In this document: one piece after another, positions 52,212-64,000 of the stretch | Position numbering within the stretch: position 1 is the stretch's first letter | How the letters are laid out: each line of letters opens with the position of its first letter | Source: Rubrivivax sp. | GTDB lineage: Bacteria; Pseudomonadota; Gammaproteobacteria; Burkholderiales; Burkholderiaceae_C | NCBI GenBank assembly: GCA_026125665.1 | Contig: JAHCKS010000019.1 | Location: 1 to 64,000, forward strand | Direction: 5' to 3' | DNA: 64,000 bases | Notes under the pieces: model-generated | What the model was told of the DNA's origin: nothing | The model's database searches: none | Seen by the model: the letters and a program-made list of their open reading frames with translations, nothing else | Position numbers and translations under genes: made by a program

Positions 52212-53501
52212 ATGATCGCGCGGCCGATGCGCGAACACTTCCTGCTCGACCCCGACATCACGTTCCTGAACCACGGCTCGTTCGGCGCCACGCCGCGCGA
52301 GGTGTTGCTGGCGCAGCAGCGCTGGCAGCTCGAGATGGAGCGCAATCCGGTCGCCTTTCTCGGCCGCGGCTCGGCGGCGCTGCTGGCCGCGGCGCGCCAG
52401 AGGCTCGGCGAGGCCCTCGGCGCCGGCGGCGACGACCTGGTCTTCGTGCCGAACGCGACCACCGGGGTCAACATCGTCGTGCGCTCGCTGAAGCTGGCGC
52501 CCGGCGACGAGGTGCTCACCACCGACCAGGAGTACGGTGCCTGCATCGCCGCCTGGCAGCGGCGATGCGCCGAGACGGGCGCCGTGCTGCGCGTCGTGCC
52601 GGTGCCGCTGCCCTTCGAGCCGACGGCGTTCTGCCAGCGCCTGCTGGCGGCGGCGACGCCGAGAACGCGCGTGTGCTTCGCGAGCCACATCGCGTCCACC
52701 ACCGCCCTGGTCTTCCCGGTGCACGAGCTGTGCGCGGCAATGCGCCGCCGCGGCGTCGTCACCGTCATCGACGGCGCGCATGCGCCGGGCCAGCTGCCGC
52801 TGGACCTGGCCGCTGTCGGCGCCGACTTCTACACCGGCAACTGCCACAAGTGGCTGTGCGCGCCCAAGGGCAGCGCGTTCCTGCACGTGCGACCCGGCGA
52901 CCGCCTCGGGCCGGCACGCCTCGAGGCGCCGGTCGTCAGCTGGGGCTACGTCGCCGAGCAGATCGAAGACGAAGGGGCGCCCGGCGCGGACTTCACCGAG
53001 CGCGCCGGCCACGCCGGCCTGGACGCCTACACCGGCCGCACGCCGCTGGAGCGCCGGCTGCAATGGCAGGGCACACGCGACCTCTCGGCCTTTCTCGCCG
53101 TGCCGGCGGCGCTCGACTTCCAGGCGCGACACGACTGGCCTGCGCAACGCCGGCGGTGCCACGAGATGGCGCTGCAACTGCAGCGCGACGTGCTGGCGCG
53201 CAACGGCCTGGCGCCGATCGCACCGGCTGAGGCCTTCGCGCAGATGGTGGCCATACCGCTGCGCACGGCCTCGCCCGGCCGGCCGGCGGGTTCGCGCCGG
53301 AGCGCGCAGCCCGACAGTGCACGAGTGACGATCGGCGGCGCCGCCGACGCGTTGCGCCACCGCCTCTTCGACGTGCATCGAATCGAGGTGCCGGTGACGC
53401 AGCACGCCGGCGCGGTGTTCGTGCGCGTCTCGGTGCAGGCCTACAACACACCCGCCGATCTGGTTCGGCTGCGCGACGCGCTCGCCGCAGAGGGCGTCTG
53501 A
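52212..53501 (+). CDS. Class V aminotransferase, isopenicillin-N-epimerase-like
   Basis: A 429-residue PLP enzyme of fold type I. LNHGSFGATPREVL near the start, FVPNATTGVNIVVRSL, the Asp of VTVIDGAHAPGQLPLDL, and the PLP-Lys in YTGNCHKWLCAPKGSAFL are all present. Relatives include isopenicillin-N epimerase and ergothioneine EgtE-like lyases; the substrate is unknown. The alternative ATG 52227 (MREHFLL) is also plausible. Confidence 0.87.
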   Translation: MIARPMREHFLLDPDITFLNHGSFGATPREVLLAQQRWQLEMERNPVAFLGRGSAALLAAARQRLGEALGAGGDDLVFVPNATTGVNIVVRSLKLAPGDEVLTTDQEYGACIAAWQRRCAETGAVLRVVPVPLPFEPTAFCQRLLAAATPRTRVCFASHIASTTALVFPVHELCAAMRRRGVVTVIDGAHAPGQLPLDLAAVGADFYTGNCHKWLCAPKGSAFLHVRPGDRLGPARLEAPVVSWGYVAEQIEDEGAPGADFTERAGHAGLDAYTGRTPLERRLQWQGTRDLSAFLAVPAALDFQARHDWPAQRRRCHEMALQLQRDVLARNGLAPIAPAEAFAQMVAIPLRTASPGRPAGSRRSAQPDSARVTIGGAADALRHRLFDVHRIEVPVTQHAGAVFVRVSVQAYNTPADLVRLRDALAAEGV

Positions 53502-53658
53502 GGCCTGCCCCGCGCCGGCCGCCGGCGCTGCGCAGGGCATTGGCGCGAACTTCTTCCGTTCATTCGCCGCATCGAGCGCCTGCGGGCGCCCATCCGCGTC
53601 AAGCGCGGCACCGCCGCGCCGACAAACCACCGGGGCCCCGCGTCCGAATCGAGCTCCC

Positions 53659-53686
53659 AAGTCGATCCGGTTTCGCCGGGCGACTT
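53659..53686. repeat. Hairpin in the leader of the small membrane-protein gene
   Basis: AAGTCG (53659-53664) pairs with CGACTT (53681-53686), with an inner CCGG/CCGG pairing. It lies about 75 bases before the GTG start at 53762 in an otherwise featureless 260-bp spacer. No T-run follows. Confidence 0.4.
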
Positions 53687-53761
53687 GCACCCCCGCGGGG
53701 GGCGGGCCGGGCTGGCCCGGTCCTGGGGACGCTCAGAACAACCGCAACTCACGGAGCCCTC

Positions 53762-53978
53762 GTGTCGTTCATCTATCTGCTGGCCCTCGTGGCCGTGGGC
53801 GCGGCCATCGCCGCCATCACCCTCGACTCGGTCCTCTTGGTGGCACGCAAGCCGCGATGGGCCGAGCCGACGGCGCGCCCGTCGCTGCACGTGGTGCCCG
53901 CCGCCGAGCGGCGCACGCAGGCGCTGCCCTACGTCGGCGTGGACCGGCGCCGGCCGATCGTCGAGGCGGAAGAAGAGG

Positions 53979-54001
<23 letters not shown>
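53762..54001 (+). CDS. Small single-pass membrane protein, hypothetical
   Basis: A 79-residue protein with one N-terminal membrane helix ([19 protein letters not shown]) and a charged cytoplasmic tail ending in [13 protein letters not shown] start with GGAG upstream. Its last 23 bases overlap the 3' end of the convergent ygiQ gene. Function unknown. Confidence 0.65.
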
Positions 54002-56315
<2,314 letters not shown>

Positions 56316-56439
56316 GGCAGAGTGAGGGGTACCGCGTGATTGTCCCGCGCCGGGGATGCCCCTGCCGCCCCGCCCTGCTTGCCGCCGTAAGGCGCGGGCC
56401 GCCCGCAGCGACGGACGACCAAGCCCCTGGAGCCCAGCG

Positions 56440-56853
56440 ATGAGCGAACCGAACAACCCCCTGAACCTGAGCGAAGCCGAGTGGAAGCAGCGCCTCGGCC
56501 CCGAGGCCTATGCCGTGCTGCGCAAGGAAGGCACCGAGCGGGCCTGGACGAGCCCGCTGTACGAGGAGCACCGAAAAGGCACCTTCGTCTGCGCCGGGTG
56601 CGGCACGCCGCTCTTCTCGAGCGACATGAAGTTCGACAGCGGCACCGGCTGGCCGAGCTTCTTCGAGGCCCTGCCCGGCGCCTTCGAAACCAAGACCGAC
56701 CGCAAGTTCTTCATGACCCGGACCGAGTACCACTGCGCGACGTGCGGCGGCCACCACGGCCACGTGTTCGACGACGGCCCGGCACCCACCGGCCAGCGCT
56801 ACTGCAACAACGGCGTCGCCCTGCGCTTCGTGCCCGAAGGGGAGAAGCCCTAG
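56440..56853 (+). CDS. msrB: Peptide-methionine (R)-S-oxide reductase
   Basis: A 137-residue MsrB. Two zinc CxxC pairs ([11 protein letters not shown] and [12 protein letters not shown]), [14 protein letters not shown], and the catalytic Cys in [12 protein letters not shown] are visible. Repairs methionine-R-sulfoxide in proteins. Normal length. Confidence 0.96.
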   Translation: MSEPNNPLNLSEAEWKQRLGPEAYAVLRKEGTERAWTSPLYEEHRKGTFVCAGCGTPLFSSDMKFDSGTGWPSFFEALPGAFETKTDRKFFMTRTEYHCATCGGHHGHVFDDGPAPTGQRYCNNGVALRFVPEGEKP

Positions 56854-57000
56854 CTAGGTGCCGCCTCGGGCGTCGGGGTTCGTCGCCGGGGCGCGTTCGC
56901 CGGGAGCCGGACTCGCGCGCACGAGAAATAGTCCCCGCCTGGGCGGCGCGGGGATGGGGCGACCCTCTCAATCCGGCGGCCGAGCGGCCGAAGTGCCGCC

Positions 57001-57378
57001 ATGGGCGCCGATTCGCTCCTCTCTGTCCTGTCGACGATGGTCGGCGGCGTCCTGCTCGCCGTCGTGGCGGTGGCCGTGCTGGTGGCCGGCTGGGAACTGC
57101 TGCGCCAACGTGAACTTCTCGACCAACTGCGGCGGGACCGCGCCTTCTACGCGGCCACTTCGCCGCAGCCGCTGGCCGCGCCAGCGCGCGAGGCAGGCGC
57201 CCCGGCACAGCCCCCCGCCGGAGCGCCGCCACCGGCAGCCCGAGCAGTGACGACCGCCGCGCCGGCCCGCCGTGAAGGCGAGTGGATCGAGACGCGGCCC
57301 ACGGTCCTCAGCTTCGCACCCGCCGTCGACGACGACACCCTCGTACGGCAGCGCGAGCCCGACCTGCGGCTGGATTGA
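57001..57378 (+). CDS. Hypothetical membrane-anchored protein
   Basis: A 125-residue protein with one membrane helix (VGGVLLAVVAVAVLVAGW), a short coiled segment (ELLRQRELLDQLRRDRAFY) and a Pro/Ala-rich tail with a conserved-looking C-terminus (EWIETRPTVLSFAPAVDDD). No function can be assigned. Codon use looks genuine. Confidence 0.55.
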   Translation: MGADSLLSVLSTMVGGVLLAVVAVAVLVAGWELLRQRELLDQLRRDRAFYAATSPQPLAAPAREAGAPAQPPAGAPPPAARAVTTAAPARREGEWIETRPTVLSFAPAVDDDTLVRQREPDLRLD

Positions 57379-57432
57379 GCCTCCGCGGCGCGGCGGCCGA
57401 GGCACGCGTCCGCCAGCCGCCTGCAGTCCCCC

Positions 57433-59322
57433 TCAGTCCCCGGCCTGCAGCACCGCCCCCTGGCGCGCCGGCGACGGTTCGGCCTCCTCGTCGCCGGTCT
57501 CCTCGCCGAGGAAGCCGCCGCTCTGGTGCGCCCACAGGCGCGCGTAGATGCCGCCTTTCGCGAGCAGGCCCTTGTGGTCGCCGACCTCGACGATGCGGCC
57601 GCGGTCCATCACGACGAGCCGGTCCATCGCCGCGATGGTCGACAGGCGGTGGGCGATCGCGACCACGGTCTTGCCTTCCATCAGGGCGTAGAGGCTCTGC
57701 TGGATCGCCACCTCGACCTCGCTGTCCAGCGCGCTGGTCGCCTCGTCGAGCAGCAGGATGGGCGCGTCCTTCAGCATCACGCGGGCGATGGCGATGCGCT
57801 GGCGCTGCCCGCCGGAGAGCTTGACGCCGCGCTCGCCGACATGCGCATCGTAGGCCGTGCGGCCCTTGGGGTCGGTGAGGCCGACCACGAACTCGTGCGC
57901 CTGGGCCCGCTCGGCCGCGCGACGCACCTGCTCCTCGGTGGCGTGCGGGCGACCGTAGACGATGTTGTCGCGCACCGAGCGGTGCAGCAGCGAGGTGTCC
58001 TGCGTGACCATGCCGACCTGCGCGCGCAGGCTCTCCTGCGTGACGCCGGCGATGTCCTGCCCGTCGACGAGGATGCGCCCGCTGTCGAGGTCGTACAGGC
58101 GCAGCAGCAGGTTGACGACGGTGCTCTTGCCCGCGCCAGAGCGACCGACGAGGCCGATCTTCTCGCCCGGACGGATGACGAGCGAGAAGTCGTCGACCAC
58201 CTTCTTCTGCGCGCCGTAGGCGAAGCTCACGTGCTCGAAGCGGACCTCGCCGCGCGTGACCTTCAGCTCGCTCGCGCCGGGCCTGTCCACCACGCTGCGC
58301 GCCTTCGCGAGCGTGTTCATGCCGTCCTGCACGGTGCCGATGTGCTCGAACAGCGCCGCCATCTCCCACATGATCCAGTGCGAGATGCCGTTCAGGCGGA
58401 AGGCCATGGCGGTGGCGGCAGCCACGGCGCCGACGCTCACCGTGCCCCGCGTCCACCCCCACAGGCACGCCCCGGCCGTGGCCGCGACGAGGGCCACCGA
58501 AAGCGTCTGGATGCAGATCTCGAACGCGGTGACCATGCGCATCTGGGTGTTCACGGTCACCATGAACTCCTGCATCGCGCCGCGCGCGAAGGCGGCCTCG
58601 CGCTGGCCGTGCGAGAACAACTTGACGGTGGCGATGTTGGTGTAGGCGTCGGTGACGCGGCCGGTCATCAGCGAGCGCGCGTCGGCCTGCCGCTGCGCCA
58701 CCTTGCCCAGGCGCGGGACGAAGAACCACAGCACCGCCACGTACAGCGCCAGCCAGCCGAGGAACGGCGCCACGAGCAGCAGGTCGAAGGCACCGACGAT
58801 GCCCACCATCGTCACGAAGTAGATGACGACGTAGACGAGGATGTCGGTGACGATGAGCCAGCAGTCGCGCACCGCCAGCGCCGTCTGCATCACCTTGGTG
58901 GCGATGCGCCCGGCGAACTCGTCCTGGTAGAAGCTCATGCTCTGCTCGAGCAGGAGGCGGTGGAAGTTCCAGCGCAGGCGCATGGGGAAGTTGCCGTACA
59001 CGGCCTGGTACTTCACGAGCGCCTGCAGCGCAGCCAGCGCGATCGAGCCGAGCAGCACGCCGCCGAGCACGAGCAGCGTCGTGCCCTCGCGTTGCCAGAG
59101 GTCGGCCGGCCTCACCTGCGCCAGCACGTCGACGACGTGCGCCATCATGCTGAACAGCAGCGCCTCGAAGGCACCGATGCCGGCGGTGAACACCGTCACC
59201 CAGAAGAGATACGGCCGCACCCCCTGGGCACAGGTCCACAGGAAGGCGAAGAAGGCCTTCGGTGGCGGTGGCGGCAGGGCATCCGGGTACGGATGAACCA
59301 TGCGCTCGAAACGCTGGAACAC
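57433..59322 (-). CDS. MsbA-like ABC exporter (membrane + ATPase half-transporter)
   Basis: A 629-residue half transporter. Six membrane helices in the first 330 residues are followed by an ABC domain with Walker A GRSGAGKST, signature KLSGGQRQR and Walker B PILLLDEATSALDS. Typical of lipid or multidrug exporters working as homodimers. GTG 59322 has AGGGAGAG about 6 bases upstream. No accessory protein is adjacent, so the substrate is unknown. Confidence 0.93.
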   Translation of the reverse strand: MFQRFERMVHPYPDALPPPPPKAFFAFLWTCAQGVRPYLFWVTVFTAGIGAFEALLFSMMAHVVDVLAQVRPADLWQREGTTLLVLGGVLLGSIALAALQALVKYQAVYGNFPMRLRWNFHRLLLEQSMSFYQDEFAGRIATKVMQTALAVRDCWLIVTDILVYVVIYFVTMVGIVGAFDLLLVAPFLGWLALYVAVLWFFVPRLGKVAQRQADARSLMTGRVTDAYTNIATVKLFSHGQREAAFARGAMQEFMVTVNTQMRMVTAFEICIQTLSVALVAATAGACLWGWTRGTVSVGAVAAATAMAFRLNGISHWIMWEMAALFEHIGTVQDGMNTLAKARSVVDRPGASELKVTRGEVRFEHVSFAYGAQKKVVDDFSLVIRPGEKIGLVGRSGAGKSTVVNLLLRLYDLDSGRILVDGQDIAGVTQESLRAQVGMVTQDTSLLHRSVRDNIVYGRPHATEEQVRRAAERAQAHEFVVGLTDPKGRTAYDAHVGERGVKLSGGQRQRIAIARVMLKDAPILLLDEATSALDSEVEVAIQQSLYALMEGKTVVAIAHRLSTIAAMDRLVVMDRGRIVEVGDHKGLLAKGGIYARLWAHQSGGFLGEETGDEEAEPSPARQGAVLQAGD

Positions 59323-59741
59323 GGAAGCTCTCCCTTGGGGGCGCCCGGACCCGGGTCGGTCAGGCAGCCCGCAATGCGACCCGAGCCACCGGTGGGGGGC
59401 GCGGATCACGGCATCGCCCCGCGCGGGTGGGCCAGGACGACGGATCAGGACCGGCCCGCAGGGCCGGCCGGAGGGTCGCGGATTGTCAGTGGATCTTCGT
59501 CACCACGAGAACCTCGCCAAACAGCAACCCCTCCGCACCGTCGCCGGTGGGGAGGGGCGGGCGGCTCTCGCCGCCGGTTGGAGCTCCGGAGATAGGGGGT
59601 CCGGGGCTCCTGACGCGCTGGTATTGCGCCGTCGGTCTTGCCTGTGAACAGGCGGACAAAGGATAGACCGGGCGGCGCGGCGGCGCAAGCTGCGGCGCAG
59701 CGTCGTCGCAGACGCGTGTGGCCTTCGGCCCTTGGCGGCCC
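59323..59741. other. 419-bp intergenic region
   Basis: Between ubiD and the downstream ABC exporter gene, both transcribed leftward. It holds a perfect 7-base hairpin CCGGCCC/GGGCCGG (59451-59467) without a T-run and several GC-rich imperfect repeats. Short frames here have no convincing protein features. Confidence 0.4.
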
Positions 59742-61295
59742 TCAGCGCGCCAGCAGTTGCTGCACCACGCCGGCCACACGGGCCTCGACCGCCGCGTCCA
59801 TCGCGATCGGCCGGCCCCACTCGCGCCGCGTCTCGCCCGGCCACTTGTTCGTCGCGTCCAGGCCCATCTTGCCGCCGAGGCCGCTCTCGGGCGAGGCGAA
59901 GTCGAGGTAGTCGATGGGCGTGTGGTCGACGAGCGTCGTGTCGCGCACCGGGTCCATCCGTGTCGTGATCGCCCAGACCACTTCCTTCCAGTCGCGGATG
60001 TCCACGTCGTCGTCGGTGACGACGATGAACTTCGTGTACATGAACTGCCGCAGGAAGCTCCACAGGCCGAACATCACGCGCTTGGCATGCCCCGCGTAGG
60101 CCTTGCGGATCGAGACGATCGCCAAGCGGTAGCTGCAGCCTTCGGGCGGAAGGTAGAAGTCGGTGATCTCGGGAAACTGCCGCTGCAGGATCGGCACGAA
60201 CACCTCGTTGAGCGCCACGCCGAGCACGGCCGGCTCGTCGGGCGGCTTGCCGGTGTGCGTGCTGTGGTAGATCGGGCGCGGGCGCTGCGTCAGCCGCTCG
60301 ACGCGGAACACCGGGAACCAGTCCTGTTCGTTGTAGTAGCCCGTGTGGTCGCCGAAAGGGCCCTCCAGGGCATGCAGGTAGCCGCCGCGCTCGGCAAGGC
60401 GCACGCCGAGCTCGGACTCGCCGCTGAAGCCGGCGGGTGTCGGGGGAATGTGTCCCTCGAGCACGATCTCCGCGCCGGCCGGCACCTGCAGCATCAGGCC
60501 TCCTTCGCCCACCGCGCTGTCGGCCACCTCGGTGCGGCTGCCGCGCAGCAGGCCGGCGAACTGATACTCCGACAGCGTATCGGGCACCGGAGTCACCGCC
60601 CCGAGCATCGTCGCCGGGTCGGCGCCGAGCGCCACGGCAAGCGGAAACGGCTGCCCCGGGTTGGCAAGCGCAAACTCCCGGAAGTCGAGCGCGCCGCCCC
60701 GATGCGCCAGCCAGCGCATGACGAGCTCGCGGCGGCCGATCAGTTGCTGGCGGTAGATGCCGAGGTTCTGCCGCGTCCGCGGCTTCGCGACACCCTGCGG
60801 ACCGCGGGTCACGACGAGGCCCCAGGTGATGAGCGGCCCCGCGTCGCCCGGCCAGCAAGTCTGGATGGGCAGCCGCGTCAGGTCGACCTCGTCGGCTCGC
60901 AGTTCCTCCTCTTGGCAGGCGGGCCGGCGCACGCGCTCGGGCTTCATCGCCCACAACGAGCGGGCCATGTCCAGAAGCCGGCCCGCATCCTTCAAGCCCT
61001 TCGGGGGCTCGGGTTCCTTCAGCGCCGCCAGCAGCTCGCCGACGCCGCGCAACTCGCCTGACGACTCCGCGCCCATCCCCATGGCCACGCGGCGTGGCGT
61101 GCCGAACAGGTTGACCAGGCAAGGGACTTCGGACCCGGCCGGAGTCTCCACGAGGACCGCCGGCCCGGCGCTCCTAAGCAAGCGCTCGCATAGCGCCGTG
61201 AGCTCCAGCTTCGGCGAGAGCCTCTCCGCGGTGCGCCGCAACTCACCCAGCGCCTCGAGCCGGCCAATGAAGTCACGCAGGTCCCGGTACTTCAT
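59742..61295 (-). CDS. ubiD: 4-hydroxy-3-polyprenylbenzoate decarboxylase (UbiD)
   Basis: A 517-residue UbiD, the prenylated-FMN decarboxylase of ubiquinone synthesis. [14 protein letters not shown] start, [23 protein letters not shown] (metal/prFMN-site block), [19 protein letters not shown] in part, and [15 protein letters not shown] are diagnostic. ATG 61295 matches the normal family start; ATG 61310 is five codons upstream. The partner ubiX is not in the window. Confidence 0.95.
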   Translation of the reverse strand: MKYRDLRDFIGRLEALGELRRTAERLSPKLELTALCERLLRSAGPAVLVETPAGSEVPCLVNLFGTPRRVAMGMGAESSGELRGVGELLAALKEPEPPKGLKDAGRLLDMARSLWAMKPERVRRPACQEEELRADEVDLTRLPIQTCWPGDAGPLITWGLVVTRGPQGVAKPRTRQNLGIYRQQLIGRRELVMRWLAHRGGALDFREFALANPGQPFPLAVALGADPATMLGAVTPVPDTLSEYQFAGLLRGSRTEVADSAVGEGGLMLQVPAGAEIVLEGHIPPTPAGFSGESELGVRLAERGGYLHALEGPFGDHTGYYNEQDWFPVFRVERLTQRPRPIYHSTHTGKPPDEPAVLGVALNEVFVPILQRQFPEITDFYLPPEGCSYRLAIVSIRKAYAGHAKRVMFGLWSFLRQFMYTKFIVVTDDDVDIRDWKEVVWAITTRMDPVRDTTLVDHTPIDYLDFASPESGLGGKMGLDATNKWPGETRREWGRPIAMDAAVEARVAGVVQQLLAR

Positions 61296-61382
61296 CGCCG
61301 GGCGGACCATGTGTCGGGAGGCATCGCGAAATCCGGCCGTCGACTTTGGGGCTTCTAGAATCCGGCCCGGCCCGGAAGGCTA

Positions 61383-61402
61383 GGGTTAACCCGATAATCG
61401 GG
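61383..61402. promoter_or_regulatory. Overlapping palindromes in a divergent promoter region
   Basis: GGGTTAACCC (61383-61392) and CCCGATAATCGGG (61390-61402) are two perfect palindromes sharing three bases, in the space between divergent ubiD and the transglycosylase gene. They are AT-rich for this genome. They could be an operator or overlap a promoter; no regulator is identified. Confidence 0.4.
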
Positions 61403-61562
61403 CGACACACACCGACAGACGGGCAGCCGCCACTATCTCCGTGGCGGCCTGCCACCGGCAACCGAGGCCGAGCCTCGGGGATCGCCAAGGGTGATCCGGC
61501 CGGCCGACGATATCGCATGGCGCCGCGGGCTTGCCCGCAGCCGCGACGGGAGAGAGACGACG

Positions 61563-62408
61563 ATGCGAGCGATTGAACTCACGCGCCAGGCTTGGCGCGC
61601 CAGCAGCCGTGCCGCGGGCGTGTTTGCACGCGATGTGGGCCATGGCCTGCTGGAGGTCAGCCACAACACGCTGGCCTTGGTCGGCCTGGCGGCGGTGGCG
61701 GCGGCCCTTTTCGCGACGGGCCGGCCCGAGTTGCGCCAGCAGGTGGAGGTGCTCGCCCTGGAGTGGCTGCAGGATCGCCACGAGCAGCGCGCCCTGGCCT
61801 CCGGCAACGTGCTGGCCGGCCTGGGCGAGTCCGACGCTGTGGCACGGGCGACGGCCGCCAACCCCGAACGCCTGAGCAAGGAGCAGGCGGCGGTGGTCCA
61901 GTGGCTGGCGCGCCGTTATCGCGTCGCGCCGGAGCCCGTGGCCGCGCTCGTCCAGGAAGCCTGGGCCATTGGCGAGCGCGCCCGGCTGGAGCCGACGCTC
62001 ATCCTCGCGGTCATCGCCATCGAGTCGAGCTTCAACCCGTTCGCGCAGAGCCCCGTGGGCGCGCAGGGCCTGATGCAGGTGATGACGCGCGTGCACGACG
62101 AGAAGTACAGCCCGTTCGGCGGCACCCATGCCGCGTTCGACCCGATCACGAACCTGCGCGTCGGCGTGCAGGTGCTGAAGGACTGCATCGCGCGCGCCGG
62201 GGGCGTCGCCGAGGGCCTGCGCCACTACGTCGGCGCGGCGTTGCTCGAGAGCGATGGCGGCTACGCCACGCGCGTGCTGGCCGAGCAGGCGCACCTGCGG
62301 GCCGTGGCCGAGGGCCGGCGGGTGCCGCCTACCGTGCCCAACTCCGGCAGCCCCGCGCCCGAGAAGGTGGCCGCCCTGCAGCTGGGCGGCGAGCCGTCCA
62401 CGCGCTGA
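61563..62408 (+). CDS. Lytic transglycosylase, membrane-anchored
   Basis: A 281-residue protein with an N-terminal membrane anchor (LALVGLAAVAAALFATG, about 36-52) and an SLT domain. Catalytic Glu is in ILAVIAIESSFNPFAQSPVGAQGLMQVM (cited in part), followed by the domain's NLRVGVQVLKDCI and LRHYVGA blocks. It cleaves peptidoglycan with 1,6-anhydro end formation. GGGAGAG sits 8 bases before ATG 61563. Confidence 0.88.
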   Translation: MRAIELTRQAWRASSRAAGVFARDVGHGLLEVSHNTLALVGLAAVAAALFATGRPELRQQVEVLALEWLQDRHEQRALASGNVLAGLGESDAVARATAANPERLSKEQAAVVQWLARRYRVAPEPVAALVQEAWAIGERARLEPTLILAVIAIESSFNPFAQSPVGAQGLMQVMTRVHDEKYSPFGGTHAAFDPITNLRVGVQVLKDCIARAGGVAEGLRHYVGAALLESDGGYATRVLAEQAHLRAVAEGRRVPPTVPNSGSPAPEKVAALQLGGEPSTR

Positions 62409-62443
62409 GCTCGCGCGGCGCCGACAGCCGCTAAACTGAGTGG

Positions 62444-62586
62444 AACGCGCAACTGGCGATAGGCCGGTGCTCCGATGACCTGATCGGGCGCCGGGCCGAG
62501 GTGGGTCACCACCGGGAAGCGCGAGCCGCCGACCTGGCGCCCAGCGGGGCACCGGAGCCGGCGGTCCCCGCCGTTCGCCTGGGCAG
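62444..62586 (+). promoter_or_regulatory. ZTP (pfl) riboswitch upstream of glyA
   Basis: The conserved blocks of the ZTP/ZMP-sensing pfl motif occur in order: ACTGGCG (62452-62458), the hairpin GGTGGGTCACCACC followed by GGGAAGCGCGAG (62500s), and CGCCTGGGCAG (62576-62585) at the 3' end. GCGC near 62447 can pair with GCGC after GGGAA to close P1. P2 and P3 carry GC-rich extensions. The ligand signals 10-formyl-tetrahydrofolate shortage, and glyA is a typical target. About 90 bases of expression platform remain before the start codon. Confidence 0.85.
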
Positions 62587-62676
62587 CCTTCGCTTCGTAC
62601 CCTGCTGGTCCGGTTGGCACCGGGCCCGCTGCCCGAGGTCGAAGGCCCTCCCGTCGCCCACCGAGGACCGCCAGCC

Positions 62677-63927
62677 ATGTTCGACCGATCCCAATCGACG
62701 ATCGCCAACGTCGATCCCGAAGTTTTTGCCGCCATCCAGGCCGAGAACCGCCGCCAGGAAGAGCACATCGAGCTCATCGCCAGCGAGAACTACGCCTCGC
62801 CGGCGGTGATGGCAGCGCAAGGTTCGCAGCTGACGAACAAGTACGCCGAGGGCTACCCCGGCAAGCGCTACTACGGCGGCTGCGAGAACGTCGACGTCGT
62901 CGAGACCCTGGCCATCGAACGGCTGAAGCAGCTGTTCGGCGCGGCGTTCGCCAACGTGCAGGCGAACTCCGGCTCGCAGGCCAACCAGGCGGTGCTGTTC
63001 GGGCTGCTGAACCCGGGCGACACGATCATGGGGATGAGCCTGGCCGAAGGCGGCCACCTCACGCACGGCATGCCGCTGAACATGAGCGGCAAGTGGTTCA
63101 AGGTCGTCAGCTACGGCCTCGATGCGCGCGAGGCCATCGACTACGACGCGATGGAACGCCTGGCGCACGAGCACAAGCCCAGGCTCGTCATCGCCGGCGC
63201 CAGCGCCTACAGTCTGCACATCGACTTCGAGCGCTTCGCGCGCGTGGCCAAGGCGGTGGGCGCGGTGTTCATGGTCGACATGGCGCACTACGCCGGCCTC
63301 ATCGCCGCCGGCGTCTACCCGAACCCCGTGCCGCATGCCGACGTCGTGACCAGCACCACGCACAAGAGCCTGCGCGGGCCGCGCGGCGGCATCGTGCTGA
63401 TGAACGACGAGGGCGTCGCGAAGAAGATCAACAGCGCCATCTTCCCGGGCATCCAGGGCGGGCCGCTGATGCACGTCATCGCCGCCAAGGCGGTGGCGTT
63501 CAAGGAGGCGCTCGAGCCCGGCTTCAAGGCCTACCAGCAGCAGGTGGTGGCGAATGCCCGCGTGCTGGCCGAGACGCTGATGGCGCGTGGCCTGCGCATC
63601 GTCAGCGGCGGCACGCAGAGCCACGTGATGCTGGTCGACCTGCGGCCCAAGGGCCTCACGGGCAAGGAAGCCGAGGCCGTGCTCGGCGAGGCGCACATGA
63701 CCTGCAACAAGAACGGCATCCCGAACGACCCGCAGAAGCCGATGGTGACGAGCGGCATCCGCCTGGGCACACCGGCGATGACGACCCGCGGCTTCAAGGA
63801 AGAGCAGGCGCGGCAGACCGCGCACCTCATCGCCGACGTGCTCGACAAGCCGCACGACGCCTCGAACATCGCCGCCGTGCGCGCCAAGGTGGCGGCGCTG
63901 ACGCGCGACTTCCCCGTCTACCGCTAG
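62677..63927 (+). CDS. glyA: Serine hydroxymethyltransferase
   Basis: A 416-residue PLP enzyme converting serine and tetrahydrofolate to glycine and 5,10-methylene-[45 protein letters not shown] and the PLP-Lys in [13 protein letters not shown] are all there. Control by the upstream ZTP riboswitch fits its place in one-carbon metabolism. Followed at once by nrdR, a common betaproteobacterial order. Confidence 0.97.
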   Translation: MFDRSQSTIANVDPEVFAAIQAENRRQEEHIELIASENYASPAVMAAQGSQLTNKYAEGYPGKRYYGGCENVDVVETLAIERLKQLFGAAFANVQANSGSQANQAVLFGLLNPGDTIMGMSLAEGGHLTHGMPLNMSGKWFKVVSYGLDAREAIDYDAMERLAHEHKPRLVIAGASAYSLHIDFERFARVAKAVGAVFMVDMAHYAGLIAAGVYPNPVPHADVVTSTTHKSLRGPRGGIVLMNDEGVAKKINSAIFPGIQGGPLMHVIAAKAVAFKEALEPGFKAYQQQVVANARVLAETLMARGLRIVSGGTQSHVMLVDLRPKGLTGKEAEAVLGEAHMTCNKNGIPNDPQKPMVTSGIRLGTPAMTTRGFKEEQARQTAHLIADVLDKPHDASNIAAVRAKVAALTRDFPVYR

Positions 63928-63971
63928 CCGCCAGCGACTGGCCGCCCGCTCGAAGAAGCCGAGGCCGGCGA

Positions 63972-64000
63972 ATGCGCTGCCCCTTCTGCAGCCACGGCGA
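63972..64000 (+). CDS. nrdR: Transcriptional repressor NrdR, N-terminal fragment
   Basis: Only nine codons and part of a tenth are in the window: MRCPFCSHG. This is the start of the zinc ribbon of NrdR, the ATP/dATP-sensing repressor of ribonucleotide reductase genes, and glyA-nrdR is a common order. Firm for so short a piece, but only by context. Confidence 0.75.

Noticed and set aside
59451..59467. CCGGCCC/GGGCCGG hairpin as a terminator
   Set aside because: Perfect stem but no T-run on either side; such GC hairpins are common by chance here.

Overview
The window reads as chromosome from a very GC-rich betaproteobacterium, most likely a Burkholderiales member of the Rubrivivax/Leptothrix/Ideonella type. 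The grounds are protein style (Bug-type TctC receptor, the yebC-purD-hemF-nadD-rsfS-rlmH and maf-rng blocks, glyA followed by nrdR), strong G/C third positions and frequent GTG/TTG starts. No tRNA, rRNA, CRISPR array, insertion sequence or prophage was seen.

Layout. 1-1.1 kb: the end of rtcB with a clear terminator, then a SMUG1-type uracil-DNA glycosylase. 1.2-5.4 kb: a small catabolic operon (Bug-type binding protein, cyclase-family hydrolase, fumarylacetoacetase) divergent from a TetR regulator, with a perfect 16-bp palindrome between them. 5.5-17.7 kb: a minus-strand housekeeping block (yebC, purD, hemF, nadD, rsfS, rlmH, then maf and rng). It is split between rlmH and maf by plus-strand genes: a lipoprotein, nagA and a large pseudokinase/TPR protein. 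17.8-25 kb: a conserved unknown, a HerA-like ATPase, an M14 carboxypeptidase lipoprotein, a DUF1499 protein, an SRPBCC protein, and an ECF sigma factor translationally coupled to a ChrR-like cupin.

25.3-46.6 kb is the centrepiece: an aryl-polyene-type (APE) type II PKS cluster in two convergent arms. The plus arm encodes an ACP, a COG4648-type membrane protein, an AMP-ligase/dehydratase fusion, an LpxL-like acyltransferase, a LolA-like carrier, an MMPL exporter, a methyltransferase, KS + chain-length-factor-like protein, a second dehydratase, a FabG-type ketoreductase, a serine-hydrolase lipoprotein, a second KS + CLF-like pair, and a flavin halogenase-like enzyme. Most junctions are 4-bp ATGA/GTGA overlaps. 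The minus arm encodes a UbiE-like methyltransferase, a second halogenase-like flavoenzyme, a MipA/OmpV outer-membrane protein, an LPLAT acyltransferase and a family-2 glycosyltransferase. The arms meet at a pair of inverted stem-loop repeats. Inferred working: an aryl acid is activated onto ACP, extended by KS/CLF, KR and DH into a conjugated polyene, tailored by methylation and halogenation or hydroxylation, joined to lipid and/or sugar, and exported to the outer membrane as a protective pigment.

46.7-64 kb: ordinary genes (glnS, DUF3016, FKBP-type PPIase, DUF808, HDOD, class V aminotransferase, YgiQ radical SAM, msrB, an MsbA-like ABC exporter, ubiD, a lytic transglycosylase), then glyA behind a convincing ZTP (pfl) riboswitch and the first codons of nrdR.
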